Shown: one piece after another, positions 39,901-51,900 of the stretch
Layout: each line of letters starts with the position of its first letter
Position numbering within the stretch: the first letter of the stretch is position 1
Source: Branchiostoma belcheri
Taxonomy: Eukaryota > Chordata > Leptocardii > Amphioxiformes > Branchiostomatidae
Reading direction: 5' to 3'
DNA: 64,000 bases
Assembly: GCF_001625305.1 (NCBI RefSeq)
Contig: NW_017803379.1
Coordinates: 2,940,704 to 3,004,703 of the forward strand
Notes under the pieces: model-generated
The model's database searches: none
Seen by the model: the letters and a program-made list of their open reading frames with translations, nothing else
Told to the model about the DNA's origin: nothing
Position numbers and translations under genes: made by a program

Positions 39901-42900
39901 AAGGGTATAAAACATATCCACATTGACGTATGTAAGGACCATAAAACAATTTGAACTCAAATAAGTTTATGGCTGATATTGTAAAGCCGTAAGGGTACAG
40001 CATTCATCTGTCATTTATTCCTTTGTCATCATTTGGGATGATATTATAAGCACATGGTTTTTCCTATTAGGCTATAATGGCTTTTGAGATGTAGATTTCC
40101 CCAAACTGCTGCACCAGTCCAGCCTTGGTAACATCTGCAGTAAGACATACGTAAGGTTTGCACATCAAAGACTGCAGTAAGACCAGCCAATCCTTAAGTC
40201 TGTCACACCGCGCTTTGGTGAAGACTTAGGAAGATCTTTCATCTTATGGCCCCTTCCAAGTTCAGGCCGGGGCATGGGAACGCTAGCCACACCATGGGCA
40301 CAGGACGGACAGAATGTGTGAACGACGCTCCAAGCACCGGGCTAACGAGAGACCGTCCTTGTGTGTGTACCCGTTGTCACGGTTACGAGGGAGATTGCCC
40401 GTTTTAACGACATTGCACCAGACGTTAGATGTCTGTTTCACAAACACCATCTGCGCCCACCTGTGTCCCCCTCAGGCTTGGCAACCCACCTGGTGTCAGT
40501 AGTTGTAACCCAGATATACAGCAACGTTGGGGAGGACGCCATGATCCAGAGTTCTAGTCATTGCCCGTCTTTCCATTTTTTGACAGAATTTGCCTCTCAT
40601 GACGGACAACAATTTTGCCCAATCCGTCACCTTCTGACAAACAAAATGCAGTGTGTAGAGATATGGAAGGAGATGCCATTAAACTAAGCTTACAAGCAAA
40701 ATTTGCCCCTCAAAATGGAGGAAATAGGATTTTCAGAGGGTCAAGATTCAGAAATACCCCAGTGGAGCATGCACGCATGTGCTTGACATCATGTTATGTA
40801 AAAAAATTGACATGGGGAAAAGAAATTTCAGGCTGGTTAGAACACTGCCATGATCTTAGTATATGGAGAGGTGGGGCTAAACAACATAGTCATCATGAAA
40901 CGTCACATATCAGTCATATGTATTGCTTTTATTTGAAGATCAAGGTGTTTCTGGCGGGAGGACTATTATGAAAATAGATAGTGAACAATTCTAGATTCTA
41001 GATCTCTATGTGGGGCAAAGGATTAGATGACTAGAGGTCATAATGTTCTTTACAAGTTTCATGCCTTTGAAACTGTTGACAGTGACTAAGATATTTGCCC
41101 TTCTAAAAGACCTTTAAATTAACCATGAGATATTTTGTCACTTCAGATGGAATTGTGCATATCATTATCTTTTCTTACTTTGTGCAGAAGACAATGTTCT
41201 GGGAGGATTGCCAAATCGGATCAAAGGTCCCTCCTTGGGGAAAAACTCTTCCAGAGTCAAGGCCAATTAAAACTTGGGCTGACAATCAGCGTGTAACACT
41301 GGCAGGCTTTAAAAAAAGGCGTTGAAAACAAGAAGAGAAGATTAAAATTCTTTAGTCCAAAGTTTGACAGGTTGAAAGGGTCTAGATGGCTTTTTCTGTG
41401 CTGGACAAACCTGATTTTGAAAGAATCGGATCTGATCTAAAAGGTTCCAACTCATCTCTGGAGCCTGGCCAGGAAACCTTTCAGAGTTGGGGTCTAAAGC
41501 CGTTTTTCTCTGTAGGAACAGAGTTCTGTATGGATCCATTTTCTCCTTAAACCTGGGTCTTTGTGTTGCACATGTGATCCTCGGGGTCTGACGCTGGTCA
41601 TTAAGAGAAATGGCAAGAATCCAGTTTTGGCTGGGGATGTAAGAAACCTACGCACTACCTCCTGAGCTCCTGCAAGCTGAGGACTAAGTGCACAGCCAAT
41701 TCTGCCCTAGAGAACAGTTGGCTGAGAACTCAGATCAAACAAAGCCATCCAGGCCCAATCTACAGATAAAAAGGGTCTCAGTCCTCCAGTCTAAGAAGAT
41801 TATCACGTCATACTGAGGTGAAAGTCAAAGGACCACACACAGGCTAAATTAAAGGGTTTTTTTTACCGCGATTGAGTTCAGTATGATTATTCAATCAAGT
41901 CCATTATGCTTCAAAAACAAACCTTCTTATTGACATTTTCTTGCAATTGTAACTAGTCTATTGCTTGTCCTATCTGGTTTATTGTATATCATTCTCAACC
42001 TCTCCAGGGTTAGACGTGCTTGCATGTAACTGTCATTGAAAAATTTCTGCACCCCTAGGCTACTGTCTGAGTGGTACATCCCTCGTTCCAACAAAATGAA
42101 AGCTGGCAGTCATGACAGATAGCAGGTAAAAATCAGATAATGGTCTTCTTAACAACAGTCACTTAAGGTGTCTCTAGAGTGTCTTAGATATTACCAGTAC
42201 ACAGCGATGTCTTTACTCAGGCCTCAAGGAACTACTTAATTCATTGTCACTAATATTTCAACTTGTCATTTTTCAAGTCAACTCCCAGCAATAGAAGAAC
42301 AAAAAGATGGGAATTGTCTTGGTAAACAACACATTTATTACTGCCACAAGATAACAGCAATTTCATTCCTTTACTCTTATACTTTTAAGACAGGTACAAA
42401 GTTGATGACTAAGCAACTTAGTCATAGTGAACCACACGACTCTTACACTCTGAGAGATTTGGGAGTACATGTATATAGATTTAGTACTGATGGATGTAGT
42501 AGTACTGAACCAGAAAAAGATGACTCATCAGAAGGTTTTTGCTCCTTATAAGCCTGCCAAGCTCATTTTGGAGTATATGAGACAGCCATATAGCAAAGAG
42601 GCAGACCTTGGATTGTTTTTCATTTAAAAAGCTAGAGACTACATGCAAGGTCTGAATATAAAACTTTCTTCATATAATCTTTTTATATACATGTAGTGCC
42701 TGAACTTTATACATGTATATGCGAACTTTCCTCCTTCAAAAAAAATAAAGAAGTGGAACAGCATACTGCCATAACAGGATTCAATACTTCAATCTCAATA
42801 ATTCAGCACATCAGTCAGTGTCTAACTCTGAGACAGTCTGACTGCTCCTGAATACCCAGAGAAGCTGATGACTTTACTGCCTCTTCTCAGAATCCAGCTG

Positions 42901-45900
42901 GATTTTAAATTCATGAAACAGAAATCTCTTCCCTACTTCCAGGAAGCAGAACTTCACTTTCAAAAAACAGGTTTCTGATATAACTTTATATCCCTGTTTC
43001 CTGTTTTCCTGTTTTCTATCTGACAGGGGTATGAAACAGGAAAATTGGTTCTATGGAAACTCACTCTCACTTCGTCACTGTTTGATGTTTGGCTACAAGT
43101 CTAGCTCAGGAGCTGAATGTCAGCTGTGGAACAAGATGTTACAGTAGAACTCTGTACCTAAACAAATTTTAAGTAGTTCAAGTACAAGTACACAGGTTAA
43201 GCTGGACCTGTATCTGTACCTAAACAAGTTTGAGTAAGTTATTCATGTAAAGAACTGTTTTTCTTGATGGTAAATTGTTCTTACTAATAAACATGTAACA
43301 TGTATGTTGGATGTTTGTATTGAGATAAGATTATTTTCAAGGTAAAGGAATATTCAAGTTGAAATTGGCAAAGCATCTTGTGTATTACAAGAATAGTTAA
43401 GCACTGGTTGCCTTACTTTAGAGTGTTTTACTTCTACATGTCCATGGTGAAGTCAGTGCCAGTGTGACCTTTTTACACCCAGCTGGGAGTCAGAGAAACC
43501 TGGGATTTCCTGTGTAGAGAGCTAACCAGGCAGAACAGATGAAAATCCTGCCAGAAATAGAATAAATCTTCGCAGGATGGGCGAAGACAAGAACTACAGA
43601 GGAAGTGCACTGTTGGTGCTCTATTTATAGACAAGTCTATGAAGAATTCATTAGCGTTAGGTCTTGTTTATAAAACAGATAGTGTGAGGTCAGCCATGAA
43701 GACAGTGGAGCTGGTGACTTTGGGGGATGAACAGGATGGGTAGAGTGGGAGAGAAAAATGTCAGTGGAATTTTTTTTCAGTTTAACCTTTAACAAAACAT
43801 TACAAATAAGCTCCAGTGTTAGTTAAATGTTTCCCATGATCTGCCTGAGAGATGATACTCTTGGAGACTCCCCCAACAGTGAAGGAATGTCCTTTTCATC
43901 TCTTAATTCAGTGGTTTGATTAAAAGTTCAAAATTCATTAGTCAAATATTAACCCACCTTTTGTATTGACTTCATTGCTCCTATCGTAGCATTTGGGGCT
44001 ATCGTAGGATGCCTAGACCTGTTTTATTGTTATTTTTTCCCCCTCTCGCTTCATATATTTTCTGAAAAAAATCTGAGAACCAACAATTAAATTGGTGTGG
44101 CCTGATTAGCAGAATATACGGACCCATGAGCTCGCAGTCCATCAAATCCTCCCACACCAGATTAGCCAGTCCCATTGTCACTACCCTGATAATCCCTGGG
44201 TGTTCCACATGGTGGCACAATGGCACCCCTGGGTAGATACATGTACATGTATGTACAACTCAGGAAGATGGGGAAAATATGGACAGCTTATTTTTCTCAT
44301 GGCCAGGAGGTGGAGTTAGCATATGGATGATAAATCTGTCAACTACCATATACCATATTAAATTCTTAAAGTACTGTTTGATTCACAGACTAGTAAAAGT
44401 TTTACTTTTTCACATCATTTTGAATTTGGTATTTCTTTTACCTTAAAATTTTTCATTCTTACAGGTATGTTTGATTCTACCATCTTCATTTTTATTTTAT
44501 TTTCGAAGCTAAGAATTACAACATTTGGCAAACACTGGCAGCATGTGATCTCCCTGGGATCTATGAATATTGCAACCTTCTCACATACAGCTTTTCTGAT
44601 AAACACCCACTTGTACGTTGATTACCATGACAATATTCTTGTCCTTCAGGCTAGTGAGGACCTACAATTGTTAATGTCATTGAAATAAATAAAAGGAAAG
44701 AAAGACAACTTCCTTCATCAACCAGAGAGTATGAACTTCCTGTTTTGAGTTCCTTGGTTGTAAGGCCTGCTGGCTGGAATCTACCATTGTGTTTGCTGGC
44801 ACAATAGAGCAGAAGTGTGGAGTTCGGTATGAGTCATTGATTGTTTTTCATTACTGTTCAGGGGCACTGGAGGGGAAAGTCCCAGGACAGGTCCTGAACA
44901 AAATACTTTCTGTTTTCCTGGGTCACTGTCCTGGTAACCTGGAGTGGGCGGACAACTGGCCAATTTTCTGCTACAGGAAAGAAAGAAGCACACATCATCA
45001 GGATTTCTACAGATTCTTACTCAGGCTGAGCTAATGTAGTTCCCAGATCCAAGGATTTATTTACTATCTTTACCAAGGAGGTTATGTTTCTGGTAGCGTA
45101 TGATTATATGTGTATTGGTATATGTATACACTCGAGAAGTTGATATGGATGAATTGTCATGAAACTTGGTAGGTGGGTAGGTCCTTGATGAGACCTCAAA
45201 ATGATTAGATTTTGGGCACCCTGGTGGCTTGTTTTGGTACTGCAGCAGAAATTCCAGTTTTGATACCATATGATCTAGACATGCTAGTGCAGTCACGGAT
45301 ATCTATTGATCTGCATACATCTTTCCGTATATTCTATACACAGCCTTTGTCAGCATGCACAACATATGGTCCACAATGAACATTTCATTCTACTTGTTGA
45401 TGCATTTATCTGAGCTAAGTGCACTTGCAACAAAAACAGTGTTATAGTGCTGCAAATATTTATATGTAACGTATATACACATGCTGTAAAATGAAAGCTC
45501 CTTTCACTCAATAAGGCCACACCAATTTAATTTGTTGGTTCTCGGATTCGCCTCTTCGTTTTTTTCTGATTTGCAAAAAAAAAAAAAATTTGATTCTGGT
45601 CCTGAATCAACTGAAATGCTCATGTTTTGTCCCCAACAGTTGAGGAAAGTCCTTTTCTTCCTAGTTGTTACAGTTTTCCCATCTATCATTGCAGTGGTTT
45701 GATTAAAAGTTCAAAATTCAATGTTTAAATTTTACCCCAGCCTTTTGTGTTAACTTCATGGCTCATTCCATAGCATTTATAATAGGATGCCTAGACCTGT
45801 TTTTATTTTTATTTTTTTTCGCCCTGTCGCTTCATATTTTTTCTGAAAAAATCCGAGAACCAACAAATTAAATTGGTGTGGCCTAAGTCCTAGAATTATT

Positions 45901-48900
45901 GAATTTGCCAGAAAATCTGTTTTCCCCTAGTACCAATATATAAATTACACATGCTTATCTGATCAAGTCATTGTTTTTACTGCATGTTGCCTGTTTGACC
46001 CCTTCAGTTACATGTGCTGACATAATTACACAAGAGGAAGCATATAACATAATTTCATATATACAGTTTCACTAAAACGAAGAAGTAGAATATGCAATCA
46101 CATATTGACCATAATTTCATCCCTTAGAGACACAAATGATCTCACATTTTGTCTTTTTATGGCCTTTCTTTCACAAAGAAATGGCATTAGAGCAGACTAA
46201 TCAGATAAAGTGATTGTTATCAACCCTAAACTGTAGAACTATCAGCATATACATTAAGAGGATTGTTGTTGAGCAGTATAGTGTATATGTATATGTACTA
46301 TATATGATAATGTGTTCACCAAGGGTTCAGTAGTTAATCTGATATTAGAATGCCAAATTTCTAGTTTGTATGTATCCAACAGGTGTGAAAACTATTAGGC
46401 AAAGATATAGACCAAATATGAGTTTATTTACTTACCATGTGACTTCATGGTTACCACAATTCCAGTATAGACTATTGAATTAGATAAAGATAGGGAATAG
46501 TTATAAGATAGTTGACAGTCTGAAGTAATATTATGGCTCCCCCCCCACTCATTCTTCGAATGGAATAGCCCTAACAGAATGATTCATCCCACTTCAAGTC
46601 CAGGCACTTTACCAAGTGGAGTATGTTACCTCATAAAACCATATGAGTAATAATCCATTCTATGTTATGAAATTCAATAGGGTATTTTCCCATGATCATA
46701 CAGTTCCAATAAAGGATAATCCTGTCAATACCGGTTGTCCAAAATTTTCGATTATTAACAGATACATGTAATAGCCATTTCCAACGATGAATAACAGGTT
46801 ACATCTTTCACTCACTGTGTACCCCATCTGAGTTGTAAGCTAATTCCAGTAGCCTGACCATTTAGGATGTAGGAGTGAGGGGGTGGGCAGTTCTACTTGA
46901 CTGAGCATCCCTGATACTAACACATCCTGTGTGCCAACACCTTCATTCAGGCTGGGCAGACAAGCTGAGAAAATTGTGCAATTTGTCCCATTACTCACCA
47001 TATGACCCTGACCCTGTGACTATAAAATATGGGTGATTGTGACTAGGACAGAGTGTGGGATAGTACCTAGCTAGCTATTCTCTAGCTTAGAATAACAATC
47101 TAGTACAAATGTATATTGTACTTATACACAGATTGGGTATAAGCAGATTAAGAAGCACCTTTAAATTGACCTTGGGTATATACATCATATGCAAATTGAC
47201 CTTGAAGCTGATGTTTGTATGGCAATGTTTACGTATGTACTACTCGCAAATTGACATAAGGCCACACCAATTTAATTTGTTGGTTCTCGGATTTTTTCAG
47301 AAAAAATATGAAGCGACAGGGCGAAAAAAAATAAAAATAAAAACAGATCTAGGCATCCTATTATAAGTTTAAATGCTACAAAATGAGCCATGAAGTCAAC
47401 ACAAAAGGCTGGGTTAAAATTTAAACATTGAATTTTGAACTTTTAATCAAACCACTGCAATGATAGATGGGAAAACTAACAACTAGGAAGAAAAGGACTT
47501 TCCTCAACTGTTGGGGGGCAAAACATGAGCATTTTTCAGTTGATTCAGGACCAGAATCTAATTTTTTTTTTTTTTGCAAATCAGAAAAAATGAAGAGGCG
47601 AATCCGAGAACCAACAAATTAAATTGGTGTGGCCTAAAGCCCAGAATTTCTACTCTTAATCTTAGTCTAAATCTTTCTCATTTTCTTTTGTGCTCCACAA
47701 TTAAAACGTCAGTTGAGTTTGTTTCAATGAAACAAAGGATAGGAAGGATAAAAACTGTTACATGCACTTGTTATGCATCAAGCTAAACATACAACATAAG
47801 CTTAATCAGATAAACAATGACTGATTGAACGTTGGAATCTGTGATGATTGTTTTGCCCTTAGATCATGCACCTTGCATATCAAAAGCATACTGAGTTACC
47901 GGGTAACACACGGAAACGAAATGCACAACTACTTTGTACCAGCATCCAGTGGTCACTTAGAATAGCAAACATGATTTATGTTTGATTATTTATATGAGCT
48001 AGCTATGTTTTGACAAATTTTGTTGTATTTTTTTGTAATGTTTGCCTGTATGTACAATTAACCATTAATATATGTGAAGAAAAGCTAATCAAGAAAGAGA
48101 ATACAAAATGTACCACTATCATAAAAATCATCACCTGACATCTATCATTATGAAAGCATTTACTTCCTTTCTACTAGTCTCTAGAAATTTGTCTGTTTTG
48201 TTAGTAAAGTACTTATCGTGAGGTATTCCTAGTATGGGCAGTACAGCATACGTACCATCGATGCTAAATATTTGTGGTTTTGTAACTTCTTGCATCTGGA
48301 TGTTTTATTTCCCTGAGTATCTGTCTGTAACCAAATATGGAAATCCCACTTAAGATTTAATACCTTACTGGACCAAATTGTTTCATTTTTAAAATACAAT
48401 GCACAATCAGATGTCACCTTTGCTAAAGTGGCACGGTGTGTCAAAAAAAGTCTCAAACTAGTACTTGGGACATTTAATACATGGCAACAAAAACTTTCCA
48501 ATATTTTTGTAAAGGGTGTCGCAATAAGGAATGTATGCAGCTGACTGGGCACAGACCTCTATATAAACAGACAAATCCCTTATAATTACTTGGGACGCCT
48601 GAAAGAGGAATGTTAGAAATGTTAACAAGGATGAAAGCAGCAGTGTCTGTGAACTGTCTTCTGTCTATTGTGATGTTGTCCAAATTGTACAAGCACAAAG
48701 TGGAACAAAGTTTCAGTTTATTTCAGCCTTGTGGCATTATATAGAAATGAGGCTGATGTATTTTAGCATGAAAGTTCATTCTGAGTAGGTAAATTGCACA
48801 ATGAAAATTAAACTGTTCTCCAACTCAAAAGGAAATTGAGTCACCAGAATTTTTTCTATAGCGCTTGGGTCAGATATAGCTGATGAAGATCAGAGATTCG

Positions 48901-51900
48901 GTCGAAAATTCCGGTGAGTCAATTTCCTTTTTGAGTTGGAGAACACTATAATTATCAATATATATGTATTGTACCTATCATCAACATTCGAAAATTTATT
49001 CACAGTACGAGGATAATCTATATGAATGTCTTCTGCGTAGCGGAAGCTCCTGGAAGGAAGCTTGTTCCACCCGAGCCTCCATCAGGACCTGAGGAAGGAT
49101 GGACCATTTATAGGACTGACTTAACTGCTCCCTAACAACAAAATCCCTGCTCTCGCAGGAGCTTTTCTTCCAAGTGGAGCATTCCATCATTATATGTAAC
49201 AGGAGGGGGAAACTGTAGAAGCATTATATTCAATGGGGGCATGATATGACTTAAATCTTTTTAACCAACAAACCCATAAATGATTTCTTTCTGTTTCTGT
49301 TCTACAAATGTGTTTGATCTATGTTCACTGTTGATGTATATAGAACAGACAACATGAAAGAAGGATGGGTCACAAACCACCAGTCACAAATGAGATTATG
49401 ACAAAGAATCAAAATCCACAAACTAAATCCACAATCCCAAAGACTACCACATAGCAAGGGATCTATCATATCTTTGGCAGCTGCTATGACTTAGAAGGAT
49501 TTCGTGGCTAACGTTTTTTTTGGCCTATTAAGTCCTGCCTGATTGAATTATTCGCATGTGAAATAGATTTATATCAGTACCATTTTCATTATCATAATAT
49601 GTAATTATTTGAATTATTCATCACTCAATTGTTGAGCATATGCAAAAGAACATTCATGTATACCTCATTAACAGGTCACTACTATCCCCGGCACCATGTG
49701 CTTTGAAATATTAATCATGAACTCATAAGCCAGGAAATACTGTCACAGATGCTGATATGACTGCTATCCTAAAGAGATTCACATTACGTTTTTCTTGGTC
49801 ACATATTCTCTCTAGTGTGACATTTCCTTCACAACATTCTCCAGAGTACAAAACGTACCTCCAAAAACTACCTTACTATACCAGTGGAAGTACTGTATAA
49901 TGAATATATAACACCAAATCAGCAGCTGATGCAGACATGATGAGAGGTAATGGTGGTCCCCAGCCAGACATTAGGTATGGGACAAGATGGGTCACATCAA
50001 TCAGTCTACAGTCTCACAGATAACAGGACAGGGAAGGATTTACATGTCCCATTCTGTATGTGCCTTTGTCCCATTGTGGGTACTAGTACATTGTATCTAT
50101 ACTTCTTTCCACTAGGGTTTCCTAACAGTTTGTAGGTGGATAGGTCTTGATGACACCTCGAAATGATTAGATTTTGGGCGACCTGGCAGCTTGTACTGAG
50201 TATTCATATTCAACTTTCAGTTTCAGACTGATATTTTCATACTGCCAGAATGTATTATAAATAACTACCAGTATCTTACTGTGATGATGTTGGGTGGAAA
50301 GATAAGTTTTGGTAAAAGAAACTTTCCCTACAGAACTTTCTCTACATCTACAGGCATTTCGTTACACTGTACACATGTACACCAGGGCTGTTTGCAGTCT
50401 GTAATAGCTAAGAGGGAAGAGCTCAGGTGGTTTGGAAGATTCAGTGGGATTCAAATTTCAAGGGAAGCACTTAGCAGAAGGGCAGGTGGTTTTCCTTAGA
50501 GTGGCCATAGTTAATGAGACGGGAAAGCCACCACTGTATCAGACAGACAGGGCTCAAAATACTGGTGTACATGCACCTTAAATTGATGCAGGTAAAATTG
50601 GGGTTGTGCAGGTGTTTCTGATGTCTACCCACACCAAGGAGGTTTAAAAGAGACCTCCTTGCCCACACCTAATCTGCACTGGTCCATGTACCATGCTTAT
50701 ACACAAATGTAGGTGAATGTGGATTTTTATTTGCTGCATTCCCTGCTGTTACCACATATGAAGTATAAAAGAAACAATGGTAATGGTTTCTAAACATTTT
50801 TTGATAGAAGCCATACTTCTGAAAGTCTGAATGGTGTAGGTAAAACTTATCTGGTGTAGGTAATTTTCAATGTTACCTGCACCAGTGCAGGTATGCAGAA
50901 AAAGGATTTCGAGCCCTGGACTGAAGAACAGAGCCATGTGGGTCATGAAAATGCAGTCATTCTTATGACCAGTAATTTGGCAATTTTCCAGAAGTGATAA
51001 GTTAAAGCTCTACAGGCAGTATGGTCTGTGTCAGTCCATGTTGTGATACAGAGCAGAGCACAAAATTCAACATGAAATACAAGGTGTGTGACAGCCGTTG
51101 TTCAATGTTCTACACAATTGTTAGCTAATCTTTTCCAACGTTTTGCATGAATATTCTTCATGAAACTATAGCCTGCAATTATGTAATCAGGCCTACATGA
51201 ATGTGACATGACTCGTCAAATAGGTACGAAAGTGAAAATAATGAACCAGCCCTGTCCTGTAAAAATGTAACACCAGCTGCACAAACCTTTATATTAAGGC
51301 CAGACGTGTACAAGTTACGATTTACCTGCTTCTTGAACCCAACCTGACATACAACTTTAATTCTACTGTCGTAAAAATTCTTTTAACAGCTGGATTTCGT
51401 CAACTATCCTCCTCACTCACAGGCAGACCAAAATATAGGTCTTAAGTTTTTGTAACATCGAGCTTTAACCTTCTTCCTGCTACCTATCCCCTTTAAAGAA
51501 ATATGGTGCCAAAAACCTGAGCAGGCTGAAGGTTAATATGTACACAAGATGACCCTGTATCATCAGATTCTTTATATTAGTTTCATGATTAATATTTGTT
51601 AAGTCTGAAGGAGGGATTTGCATAATCCTTGCAGGCTTGCCCCCTCCTCCTGAACATTGTTTTTCTTCTTTTATACAATTCTTAACTTGTATATAATTTG
51701 CATGAAAAAGTAAAATAAAGCAAAACAAACACCTACCATTCTCATCGTTGGTGCAGTTAAAACCGCAGACTTGGCAGATACAGCCGACCCAGTGGTTCAT
51801 TTCTGCTTCCGAGTCCGTCACCAGGAAGTACGTCCGCTTCGGCGTCACAATGTCGAAAATGTACGCGTTCACGAACTCCTTCTTCTCGAACGTCAGTCCC

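Larger units (their letters stand above)
34771..51736 (-). other. Large second intron of Gab (about 17 kb)
   Basis: Separates the PH-domain exons from the tail exons. Large introns near the PH domain are also usual in vertebrate Gab genes. It contains two full and one truncated Harbinger-like MITE, a foldback at 48815, paired dispersed repeats (35340/40551 and 45072/50109) and short hairpins. No nested gene is supported on either strand; open frames are short and without family resemblance. Confidence 0.7.

Noticed and set aside
40314-40687. Overlapping 62- and 108-codon frames in the Gab intron
   Set aside because: They run into the dispersed repeat at 40551 and show no motif or splice support.
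48996-49190. Minus-strand frame containing WKKSS and RRRHSYR
   Set aside because: Looked briefly like a repeat-encoded peptide, but no retroelement or host motif could be confirmed.
51480-51736. Extension of the Gab PH exon frame beyond residue CTNDEN
   Set aside because: GTAGGT at 51736-51731 is a good donor, and splicing to 34770 restores Gab1-like sequence; the continuation is intron read-through.
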